Below are positions 1 to 6,840 of a stretch of DNA of 11,656 nucleotides, piece by piece. Within the stretch, counting starts at the first letter, position 1. Every line of letters begins with the position of its first letter. The stretch comes from Pelagophyceae sp. CCMP2097 (lineage: Eukaryota; Sar; Pelagophyceae): contig MU657275.1 of assembly GCA_026770575.1 (NCBI GenBank), positions 71,928 to 83,583 on the forward strand. Direction: 5' to 3'. The notes below the pieces were generated by a model. That model searched no databases. It saw only the letters and a list, made by a program, of their open reading frames with translations, and had not been told where the DNA came from. The translations under genes were made by a program, and so were the position numbers.

Positions 1-930
1 TCGACGGGCATCCTGCAAAACAGCTCGTTGCAAACGCCCGGGCGGATCCCGCCCGCAGACGGGTTCGGCGGCAGCTGGTCGACGGCGACCGCAGCGTACT
101 TTTCGGCGCCACCGCGTTCGCGCGGCTGCAGTGCCTTGAAAAACTTGCCGAGCATCGTCCCCGGGCTCTTGGCGTCGTGCAGCGCCGGGTGCATCCACGT
201 CGTTTTGCCGTCTTCGTCACGTACGTGGGCTGCGGGACCATGACGAGGGTGTCGCCGAACGCCAAGAAGAAGCAGAGCTCGCGGCAGGCGCCAGCGACGA
301 ACACGATTTTCTTGGTCTTTGACACCTTGGTCTGGGGCATGTCTCCACACACCACTCTGAAGTACGGGTCCCACTCTAACGAGTCCCAGTTCAACCACCC
401 GAGCTCGCCCGAGCGGCCGGCGACCAAGTACAAGTTGAGGATCGCGGCCTTGCGCCCCACGGCCTCGGGCGAGCCCTCGAGGGCGAGCGCGCGCACCATT
501 GCCTTGACGTGGCACCTAAGACGGACGTCGTTTGCAAACGAAACACGCCCGAATGGTACTCACTGGTAAATCGACGTCGGCGAGTGGTCCGTCTCTTCGC
601 CGGTCAGCGCGGCGCGCTGGAAGCACACGCGCTCCATGTTTCTCCTCACGCCCTTGGTCCATATCGCCTGCGCCGAGTGCGGCGCGCCGTCGAGGTACGT
701 GAAGAAGAGCGTGGTCGCGGGAGAGGTGGTCTCGAACCGCTTGCGCGCCTGCTGGATGACGGAGTTGAACGTGACGACGACCGTGGTGGTCGCGTAGTGG
801 TCCCCGTCCTGCTTTAAGGCGTTGGTGAGCCAGAACGCAAACTCCTCCCAGATCTTCTTCGAGCCCAGCGTCGCCTCTGGTGCCAGGTCGAACGCCTCGA
901 CGCCGGCGGCGGGAAGCGGAAGATTGGCCC
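1..930 (-). CDS. Crypton-like tyrosine recombinase, partial, two exons, one frameshift
   Basis: Reading the minus strand, an exon covers about 930-564 and a second runs from 515 off the window edge at 1. They are joined by a 48-nt intron (563-516, GTGAGT...TTAG) that keeps frame. Exon 1 looks like a helical core-binding domain (KKIWEEFAFWL, then AIWTKGVRRNMERV). Exon 2 carries LNLYLVAGRSGELGWLNWD, which fits the first catalytic Arg box of tyrosine recombinases. PQTKVSKTKKIVFVAG follows, fitting the beta-hairpin Lys. Near the left edge, AGGIRPGVCNEL resembles the second Arg box, but the usual His three residues earlier is Gly. Near 218-224 the frame must shift by one base (TYV to DEDGKTTWMHPALHD), so this is a decayed copy or a sequence error. 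No ATG was found; a CAG acceptor at 931-933 suggests an upstream exon. The Crypton assignment is inferred from motif layout. The catalytic Tyr would lie outside the window. Confidence 0.55.
516..563 (-). other. 48-nt spliceosomal intron in the recombinase gene
   Basis: On the minus strand the donor is CCA|GTGAGT and the acceptor CTTAG|GTGCC. Removing it joins a phase-2 codon (CA+G, Gln) and continues ...SPTSIYQ into CHVKAMVRALAL in frame. Without splicing the frame stops at once (CAG TGA). It is unusually short but matches the short introns of the other genes here. Confidence 0.65.
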
Positions 931-935
931 CTGGA

Positions 936-983
936 GTTTCGTGGGTCCGTCCCGCCGAACGGTTTCGTGGGTCCGTCCCGCCG
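936..983. repeat. Two-copy 26-bp tandem repeat
   Basis: A 22-bp block beginning GTTTCGTGGGTCCGTCCC occurs at 936-957 and again at 962-983, giving a 26-bp period. The period is not a multiple of three, so the copies lie in different frames. This argues the block is upstream, intronic or non-coding relative to the recombinase gene. Confidence 0.75.
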
Positions 984-1049
984 GACCTCCTCCGGAACAC
1001 TCTCTCTTCTCCGGAACCCTCGCTGAAATCCGGAGTTGGTCAATAAAGT

Positions 1050-1150
1050 ATAAACCCTATTTATCGCTAAAGTGGCCCTCTGGAAACCCGAATTGTCGCT
1101 AAAACGATCAAAATTTTCAGAAACCCGATTATTGCTAAAATGACCTTGCT
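1050..1150. repeat. Three diverged AAACCC...GCTAAA repeat units
   Basis: AAACCC begins at 1052, 1084 and 1121. Each is followed after about 8-9 bases by a (T/C)GCTAAA motif, giving a loose 32-37 bp tandem array that is AT-rich beside GC-rich DNA. The first unit ends with GCCCTCTGG, a string that recurs at 5081 and around the foldback element at 5871-6126. The rest of 1150-1500 is moderately GC-rich with no gene I can support. It holds a small palindrome near 1415 (CCCAGG...CCTGGG). Confidence 0.5.
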
Positions 1151-1525
1151 TGCTTAAGATCCACCCTGGGTGGGGCTGTCCCAAAGGGGGATAACCGCCA
1201 AACCCGAGTCAAAGGTTGGCAACCAGGCCCAGAGGCCCGGAGCCAAGGCCTCGGAGAGCGCGTCAGCACATATAGCGCGGCGTCTCCTCGCGGTGGTATG
1301 GGCGCCCAGTCACTTTGGCACTTCGGTCAGGTTCGTTGGCGTGGCCGGTTGGGAGGCGGGGCGTCAGCGGCTTTTTCGAGTTCATTCGGGATGAGGATGT
1401 ACCGTGTACCGGCCCAGGGCATGGCCTGGGTCCTTTCCCCCGTGTTTTCCTCTTTTGCCTCCGAGCTAAAGTAGATAGCCTGCAAGACTGACCTTTAAAA
1501 AATACTGCAGGCGCCCTTCAGAGGG

Positions 1526-1548
1526 CTTACCCCCTACGGGGGCCCCTG
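1526..1548 (-). repeat. GC-rich hairpin element, copy A (inverted partner at 4518-4540)
   Basis: On the minus strand this reads GGGGCCCCCGTAGGGGGTAA within a 23-bp block that is a perfect reverse complement of 4518-4540. The CCCCC GTA GGGGG core can form a 5-bp stem with a 3-base loop. It lies about 130 bases past the proposed stop codon of the proton channel gene. In the sense of transcription it has the same orientation as the partner downstream of the LRR gene. A 3' processing signal or a dispersed mobile motif are both possible. Confidence 0.8.
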
Positions 1549-1676
1549 TGCCCCTGTACTGCACCAACATTCGGAAGGCGCCCTCCCAGCGGGCCTGGCT
1601 AGCTAGAGGGAGGTCTGTAGTACCTCAGGTGGTAACAGCCCTTCAATGGCTTCATGTCACAGAGAGAAGATGCGTA

Positions 1677-2928
1677 TTAGAGAGTGCTGAAAGACCCAGA
1701 GGCATTGACCACGAACTTGCTCGTCTGCTGCTCCGCGCGTACGCTGCGGTCCTCCTCCTCTTCCTCGGACTCGAGCTCTGAATCGGCGGCCTCTGCGATG
1801 TCTCGCGCAGCAATCTTCAGCGCCTAGGGTGGCAATTTACCCCTTTCGGAGGCCCCTATAGGAGGGTGGTTCCATGCGCACCCTGGCCTCGGGTTCCTCT
1901 CACATCTCCCATAATTGCTGTGACGGTTCGGACTTTCCAACCAGAATCCCCGACAGAGTTCCGCGCCTCGTTGAGCGTGTCGACCTGTGCGAATTGCATT
2001 AAGCGTTTGGGCATCGGCGTGTCTGACTCGGGGAGGGCATGCACGAAGCTTGGAGAAGAGCAGAGACATGACAAGGCGCCGGTAAAGGGGGCACGGACCT
2101 CGTCTTTGTACGCTCGACACATTTGCTCCATTCGCTTCTTCGATATGGTCTCGACGCGCATCGTCTCCTCGAGCCGTTGGAACTCGGCCTCGACCAAAGC
2201 GGCGCGCTGTTTTTGTTTTGCAGGTCCTCGTTTGTACGGGGGGTGGGCGGCGGGTCGGGCAGTTGCGGTACAACCCGTCCCAAATCCGCACCTCCTTGTC
2301 GCCGTACGAGCTTCTCCTCGCGGTCTCCAGCTCGGCCTCGACAGCTACGCGCGCGCGGGTTCGAGGCCAGCGTCGCTCTGATCCAGGATCCAGATGCAGC
2401 ATCGGCCCACTGACCGGCCACGAGCGTGCCGTTGAGGCGGATGATGCGCCACGTCCTCAAGATGCCGAGGAGGCGGAGCTCCTTGCTCGAGTCCGAAAAT
2501 ATGTCCGAGTGGAGGCAGACACCGACGACGACAAAGTCGGCCAAGTAGCCCGGGTGTTTGAGCACACTCGAGCCAAAGGCGGCAAAGATGACCAGCAGCT
2601 CGAGGAGGAACAGGAACGCGGTGAAGCCCGTAAACGACTGCAGCAGGCGTACGACGGCCCCGGGCAGCACGGAGGCGGTCACCGTGTCGGGGTAGGAGCT
2701 GAGGAGCTCGAGCATCGACGCGATGACATCCATGAGGATCAAGCCGGAGACCAGCACCTGCACCTCGACCATCTCGACGAACTGGCCCGCCCTGTTGATA
2801 AAAGTCTGCTGCTCTTCTTCGGCCGGCGGCTCCTTCCTAGAAGCGCCGTCGTCGACGTCGGCCTGCGCCGCGTCCTTCCTGTTGCGCTGCCTCAGCGCTT
2901 GGAACTCGTCGAAGCCGAGCTTGCTCAT
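1677..2928 (-). CDS. HVCN1-like: Hv1-like voltage-gated proton channel, five exons
   Basis: Proposed exons (minus): 2928-2415, 2344-2292, 2206-2099, 1984-1904, 1823-1677; all join in frame and give about 300 residues (human Hv1 is 273). Exon 1 encodes a lone voltage-sensor domain. S1 is about 56-76 with D67 and E74 spaced as human D112/E119. S2 is about 99-118 with F107 and E110, matching F150/E153. S3 is about 128-144 with D131 and D142, matching D174/D185. S4 is RTWRIIRLNG (158-167), matching the Hv1 RxWRxxRxxN signature but with Asn one place early. No pore domain follows. Exons 2-4 encode a charged coiled-coil-like helix (AVEAELETARRSS, then ALVEAEFQRLEETMR), as in the Hv1 dimerisation tail. 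Exon 5 is very acidic (LESEEEEED). The S2 Lys is Ile, and no His lies in the outer loops, so weak zinc block is predicted. Exon 4 could instead end at 1955. ATG 2928 was chosen because the channel-like sequence starts there; ATG 2952 is in frame upstream. Confidence 0.85.
1824..1903 (-). other. Intron 4 of the proton channel gene, with a GC-rich motif
   Basis: The donor is GAT|GTGAGA and the acceptor CACCCTAG|GCG. Inside (1837-1860) it carries TATAGGGGCCTCCGAAAGGG followed by GTAA, a relative of the hairpin elements at 1526 and 4518. The other channel introns are 2414-2345 (GTCAGT...GTAG), 2291-2207 (GTGCGG...ACAG) and 2098-1985 (GTCCGT...ACAG). Confidence 0.6.
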
Positions 2929-3080
2929 TCTATAGGGGGCTGTCAGACACACCTTCCAACGACGGTGTCCCGCGTCGTGGACGGTTGAAAAACAACGTGG
3001 GAGAGGCGGTGATCGCTAAAGATTCACTGTGCGAGCACTCGAAGAATTCTATCTGATCTGCAGAAGAGCTGCGCGGCGGG
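2929..3080. promoter_or_regulatory. Short divergent (bidirectional) promoter region
   Basis: Only 152 bp separate the proposed start codons of the proton channel (leftward) and the LRR gene (rightward), so both 5' UTRs and promoters must fit here or overlap. There is no clear TATA box at a usual distance. Visible motifs are CTATAGGGGGCTG at 2930-2942, an AT-rich GATCGCTAAAGATTC near 3010, and AGAATTCTATCTGATC just before the LRR start. Confidence 0.5.
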
Positions 3081-4467
3081 ATGGGCGCCCTGTCGTCCAA
3101 GCCGACGGAGCGCACAGGTGCTGCACCCGGGTGCTCATTTCGACCCCGGGGAAGAGATGGAGACCGCGCTAGTGGGCGCGTCGCACCCGGCGGCCCGGTG
3201 GTCCCACGCGCCGCCGGTGCCTAGGCGCCAACGTCGTGCGCACGAAGCTAGAGCGTGCAAACGCCGCGTCCCGTGGCGGCTCGGCCGGTGCCGCATCGAC
3301 CGTCGGCAATAGGCGCGGCGAAGACGGGGGCGCGCGCGCGGCGCCCGTGCCTCCCGGAGCGCGCCGGTCGATGCTCCGACCGGCCTGACTGTCAACGCCT
3401 CGCAGGTGCTGCAGCTCGCCTCGCAAAAGCTCAAAAAGTTGCCCGACTTGAACGATCCAGTCAAGGTGCGAACAGACTCAAGTCAGCCACGGAGCTACCC
3501 CCTCCAGGGGGCCATATAAGTCGACCTTTGCCGTCGACGCCCCTGCCACGCCGACGCTTGATCGCCAGGCGGCGCTTCACACTCTCGACGTCTCGCACAA
3601 CGCGCTCGGGCCCGACTTGCCACTCCGCTTCGCCGACTTGAAAAAGCTCAAGAACCTCAAGGTCGAGGCCTGCGGCCTCGAGCGGCCGCCGCAACTCGCG
3701 GGCTGCGAGGCGCTTAAGTCGTTTGACTGCGCAGACAACAAGCTCAGTGCGGCAGGTGCGCCGCGGCCCTGGTAGGGACCATCCACGCTCCCGGCGAAGC
3801 TGCCGCGCCCGGCTCGACGGCGCTTCTTGGCTAGGCCTCGAGGGCGCGCTCGCATCCCTGCCGCGGCTCGAGGCCCTGGTCCTCCGCGACAACCCGCTCG
3901 GCGCCTTGCCGCGCGCCGTCTTCGCCGCGGGGCTCTGCAAGCTGCGGACGCTCGACGCCCGCCAATGCAACATCAGCCGCCTCGCCGTCCTGGCCGGCGA
4001 CGCCGCGCCGGCGCTCGTCGAACTGCTCCTCGACGGCAACGCGCTGCGCGACGTCCCCGCCGAACTCGCCGCCGCGTGCCCGCACCTCGCGAGGTCGGTC
4101 CTTTGCGGGCCGTCGGCCCCTTCGTCTTGAGCCCTTTGCGGCCCGTCGGCCCCTTCGTCTTGAAGCATACTCCCGCCTGCACAAAACAGGCTCTCGCTCG
4201 AGTCGAACCGCATCGAGACATTGCCTCTGGAACTCCTAAAGCTCCGCACCCTAGAGCGCATCGACCTCAAGGGTGAGCTGCGAACAAGACGGACACCTGC
4301 GATCGGGTTTGGGTGCGACCCAACCGTCACGGACAGGCAACGTCATCACGAAGCGCGCGCTGCTGGCGCTGCCCGGCGCCGACGACTTCCTGGAGCGCCG
4401 CGCCGCGACGCGCAAAAAGGATTCCGGCTCTCTAGCAGACCTCTCCGTCTGCGGCCTGGAAGACTAA
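3081..4467 (+). CDS. LRRC57-like: LRRC57-like leucine-rich-repeat protein, six exons, possible frameshift in exon 2
   Basis: Proposed exons: 3081-3117, 3225-3465, 3569-3755, 3835-4093, 4190-4272, 4337-4467. All junctions after exon 2 keep frame, and the total is about 311 residues. The N terminus MGALSSK fits an N-myristoylation signal (Gly2, Ser6), as in LRRC57. LRRs are clear: LHTLDVSHNALGPDLP, LKSFDCADNKL, LEALVLRDNPLGALP, LVELLLDGNALRDVP, LSLESNRIETLP. The C terminus LLALPGADDFLERRAATRKK matches the conserved LRRC57 tail (GxDxYxERxxATxKK type). Exon 2 begins in frame with GANVVRTKLERANAASR but ends in another frame (PTGLTVNASQVLQLASQKL). The switch equals two extra bases and lies at or near the CG run 3330-3340. 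It may be repeat slippage, an unseen micro-intron, or a sequence error. LRRC57-type proteins are probable membrane-anchored scaffolds; no partner can be named. Confidence 0.8.
3466..3568 (+). other. Intron 2 of the LRR gene, with a GC-rich hairpin motif
   Basis: The donor is AAG|GTGCGA and the acceptor CGCCAG|GCG. Splicing joins LPDLNDPVK to AALHTLDVSHN in phase 0. At 3495-3518 the antisense strand reads TATATGGCCCCCTGGAGGGG then GTAG, the third relative of the 1526/4518 element. The other introns are 3118-3224, 3756-3834, 4094-4189 and 4273-4336. Confidence 0.65.
4101..4163. repeat. 33-bp tandem duplication inside an LRR-gene intron
   Basis: A 30-base block starting CTTTGCGGGCCGTCGGCCCC at 4101-4130 is repeated at 4134-4163 with a single G/C difference. 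It lies wholly inside the proposed intron 4094-4189 (GTCGGT...AACAG), which supports the view that this stretch is free of coding constraint. Confidence 0.8.
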
Positions 4468-4517
4468 CTTCAGTAGCCTGCCCTGCTTTGCAACTCCTCT
4501 CCCACTGGGCAGTTCAA

Positions 4518-4540
4518 CAGGGGCCCCCGTAGGGGGTAAG
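4518..4540 (+). repeat. GC-rich hairpin element, copy B
   Basis: This is the perfect 23-bp reverse complement of 1526-1548 (core GGGGCCCCCGTAGGGGGTAA). It lies about 50 bases past the LRR stop codon. Flanking similarity is patchy but continues: GAAGGGGCC and AAGGGCGCC on its right resemble GGCGCCCTTCAG left of copy A. The two copies bracket the divergent two-gene module. Confidence 0.8.
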
Positions 4541-4575
4541 TCAGCTGAAGGGGCCTATTCAAGGGCGCCTACTCA

Positions 4576-5294
4576 AGACAGGGGTTCGTTACAAAACAAA
4601 TCCTCTCCTGGAACAGAGGAAAAATGACTTTCTCGAGGTCTCTGATACGGCCAGCTTGGTGGAAGTGTGCCCCCAGGGTGCATCAAGGCGAAAAGGCATC
4701 GCCCTGCAGCGCCTCGGTTACCTTGGGACGAGCGATAGTCGCTATCCGGTTTTCGATTTCTCAAAAAGGTCGTATATCCAGGGATTAGCTTGACGCACCT
4801 ACGAAGAGGCAGGCTGGCGTCGTTTACCGAACAAAAGCACGGAGTTAGTCGACCCCCATCACGTACTTTTTCCTTCGCCACAACTATCTGATCGCTAAAT
4901 ATTTATTATATGGCGACAAAGTGACGGGCGTGAGAGTTACCTTCACAGTACTTTTCGGTAAACAGCGCGAGCCCGCCTCTGTAGGCGCCCATGCAAAAAT
5001 TAGAACCTTCCACGCTCTCTGGAAAAAAGTACAAAAAAGTACATCTTTGGGCCACAAAAGTGCCCCTTGCTGCTTATCTTGCCCTCTGGATGGTGCAGCG
5101 AGGGCGCGCCATCCGCCAAGGCGATGTGAAATTCGTTGCTGAAGCGGTGATTTTGGCGACTTATTTCCAGGCGCTCTATCGACGTCGGGGGCACTTGCTG
5201 ATACACCCTTAAGTCGCCCTAATAGCCCGCGCCGTACCACATGGCCGTTCCAGCTTTTGTAAAAAATCGTTTGTTTTGTAACGAACCCCTGTCT
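4576..5294. mobile_element. Non-autonomous DNA transposon (MITE-like, possibly hAT)
   Basis: CAGGGGTTCGTTACAAAACA and two further bases at 4579-4600 are exactly inverted at 5270-5291, and three more bases match outward (AGA), making a 25-bp terminal inverted repeat. The element is about 713 bp from CAG to CTG. A CAGGGG start is typical of hAT termini. The adjoining 8-mers ACTCAAGA (4571-4578) and TCTCAAGG (5292-5299) share CTCAAG and could be a worn 8-bp target duplication, although part of that stretch also pairs as TIR. The interior has no recognisable transposase; open stretches on both strands are short and lack motifs. It includes ATCGCTAAATATTTATTATA near 4890 and GCCCTCTGGA at 5081. 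Confidence 0.6.
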
Positions 5295-5453
5295 CAAGGG
5301 GGTTGCTGTCTTCTTTTTATGGTCAATTTAGCGATATTTACTTTAATCCGAGTCTATCAAACAGTACCTCGGCGCGGGAGCGCGGGTGAAGGTGCGAATG
5401 AGAGAGTCGAAATCACGAGGAAGAACGGCGATCATCTAACCATTCCAGCTGAA

Positions 5454-5729
5454 CTAGAGCAGCGCGTTGTCGTCGAACGCGAAGTGGTCCGCCCGTGACC
5501 GGTCGCCGCACTCGCCTTCCCGGAGCGCGCGCGAGTCGCACAGCTGGAGCCTGGTGTCCCGAAGGATGGTTTTTGAAGTGGCTACACTGCTGAGCGACGC
5601 GCACGTGAGCGGGTCGTTGAGGTACTGGTTGGGGTCGAGGCGGTCCTCGTCGAACGAGAGGCGGCTCCCGCGAGCCGGCGGCGGCGCCGTATGCCGCGGC
5701 GCCGCGCCCGGCGCCGCGACGATAACCGG
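5454..5729 (-). CDS. Orphan exon-like reading frame, unknown product
   Basis: The minus strand is open for 91 codons from PVIVAAPGAAPRHTAPPPAR through LSFDEDRLDPNQYLNDPL to ADHFAFDDNALL and a TAG stop. Codon use is strongly G/C at third positions, like the exons of the named genes, except for a low-GC patch encoding SSVATSKTILRDT. It starts right after CTGAAAG, a possible but weak acceptor, and has no ATG. LDPNQYLND recalls the W/YLND segment of Ulp1/SENP (C48) peptidases, but no catalytic His, Asp or Cys context is visible, so I do not assign it. It is probably the last exon, or a remnant, of a gene cut by the neighbouring foldback element. Confidence 0.35.
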   Translation of the reverse strand, partial: PVIVAAPGAAPRHTAPPPARGSRLSFDEDRLDPNQYLNDPLTCASLSSVATSKTILRDTRLQLCDSRALREGECGDRSRADHFAFDDNALL

Positions 5730-5827
5730 CTTTCAGATTAGTTATTTAGCGATAATTCGTGTTTTCATAGTTTCGTTTTAATTTTCGGCGATAGTTTAGT
5801 ACATACCAGTGGAGGTGCTTGTAGAGC

Positions 5828-6274
5828 AGTCGATTTTAGATCAGCTTCAGGGTCCCTTTCTTCCGTAAGATGACGCGCAAATATTGAAATATTTTCCAGA
5901 GGGCGTTAGGCGCTCCATTCAAGACGTCGAGATGCGCCGCCTGACTCGCATGTCAAGTGACTTGAAAGGAGCGCCTAACGCCCTCTGGAAAATATTTCAA
6001 TATTTGGCGCGTCAAAATATTGAAATATGTTCCAGGGGGCTGCGGACGGGCCCACCAAGTCAAGGGGATGCAGCGTCTAATGCCGCACCCGTGTGACTAA
6101 GTCTCTTCGTCGTCCGCCCTCTGGAATAACACGAAAATCGGCATGATGACTTTGGCGAGAAAAGATATCGCTTACTTTCCAAATTTTCATCAAATATTTG
6201 CAATGTTTGCATTTATAACGAAATGTTAATCGAACAAAACCTTAACGGACCATGAAGCTGATCTAAAATCGACT
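5828..6274. mobile_element. 447-bp foldback / MITE-like element with terminal inverted repeats
   Basis: A 22-bp string starting AGTCGATTTTAGATCAGCTT at 5828-5849 is perfectly inverted at 6253-6274. The match continues inward through GGTCC/GGACC with one mismatch (28 bp). Similarity may continue outward (GTAGAGC versus GTAGCGCTCTC). Inside sit a strong hairpin (5871-6014) and a weaker one (about 6028-6126). There is no protein-coding capacity. No convincing target-site duplication was seen, so the exact ends are uncertain. Confidence 0.6.
5871..6014. repeat. Near-perfect 53-bp inverted repeat (cruciform)
   Basis: The arm 5871-5923 (starting TGACGCGCAAATATTGAAAT) pairs with 5961-6014 across a 37-base loop, with one single-base gap and one mismatch. 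Each arm contains TTTTCCAGAGGGCGTTAGGC. A further diverged direct copy of the arm start (AAATATTGAAATATGTTCCA) follows at 6015-6034. A second inverted pair, TTCCAGGGGGC...GGACG versus GTCCGCCCTCTGGAA, spans about 6030-6126. Confidence 0.9.
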
Positions 6275-6470
6275 GAGAGCGCTACAGCATGCGCCTATTA
6301 AAAAGTGAGGTGAACGGTTCTTCTGTGGGACATGTGGAGACGCAACGTGGGCCGTCGGGACGATGCGCAGGAAGCGTTTATTAGCACGAACGCGTATAAG
6401 CTTTTGTAGGTGTTAAGTAAGAAAACTCTGGGAAGCGACTAAAACGTGCGTTTTCGGGTCTATAGTCTCG
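6275..6470. other. Unassigned DNA
   Basis: I see no gene, RNA or repeat here that I can support. Base composition is moderate. The only minus-strand open frame of note (about 6381-6596) has no recognisable motif, and its right half overlaps the antisense of the degenerate domain copy, which has better support. Confidence 0.3.
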
Positions 6471-6503
6471 CACATGATTATGGACATAGAGTACGACAAA
6501 CGG

Positions 6504-6840
6504 GTGCGTTTGTCCGTTGAAGATGCGACGAATGAAAGGAAGTAAACGCAAAAGAACAAACACGTGCGCGATATAGACGGACGTGTAGGTCCTCAAACGG
6601 CACCTATTACTAAGATATTAATGCCCTTAAGGTGCAAGAGACTTACGAAGAGATGGGCACAAAAGGAAACGGCGCTTGCAGAGGGGTGAGGAAACTATAA
6701 GCAACCTCACGTGATACTGAGACGTCAAAAAAGAAACGCAAGTGGTATCACCGCAAACGAAGGATGCGAGGCATCCAAAGGCTGCGCCGCGAGAGGAGGC
6801 AAGGCCGCCACAGGCATAATCGTCATAGAAGGATGCAAGG
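6504..6840 (+). pseudogene. Domain copy 1: degenerate paralogue of the 7996-8250 domain
   Basis: From GTG 6504 the plus strand aligns codon by codon, without gaps, to copy 2 from GTG 7996 for 61 codons. It reads VRLSVEDATNERK-stop-TQKNKH, then DIDGRVG...ILMPLR...LTKRWAQKETALAEG-stop-GNYKQPH. About 28 of 61 positions are identical in protein, with many silent third-base changes (GAC/GAT, CGT/CGC, GTT/GTC), which suggests past coding constraint. Two stops interrupt it: TAA 6543-6545, and TGA 6687-6689 where copy 2 has Trp (TGG). Past the domain the frame runs on into EGCEASKGCAARGGKAA and then the palindromic array. Function is unknown; see copy 2. Confidence 0.55.

Noticed and set aside
1999..2952. 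Single unspliced frame as the whole proton channel
   Set aside because: After about residue 171 it loses likeness to Hv1 and turns Arg/Pro-rich, whereas proposed splices with GT-AG borders give a continuous coiled coil in frame.
1866..2988. Plus-strand open frames opposite the channel gene
   Set aside because: They are antisense of a well-supported gene, have no motifs, and stay open because of high GC.
3135..4330. Long minus-strand Arg/Ser/Ala-rich frames opposite the LRR gene
   Set aside because: They are shadow frames of GC-rich exons; the plus strand has LRR motifs and matching splice sites.
4573..5297. Two minus-strand frames inside the TIR element as transposase pieces
   Set aside because: There are no catalytic motifs, no codon bias, and one frame begins inside the terminal repeat.
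5541..5579. A 37-nt GT-AG intron in the orphan exon's low-GC patch
   Set aside because: Removing it breaks the frame, whereas the unspliced frame stays open to a stop.
5454..5729. Calling the orphan exon a Ulp1/SENP protease
   Set aside because: Only a short LND-like string agrees; no catalytic residues can be placed.
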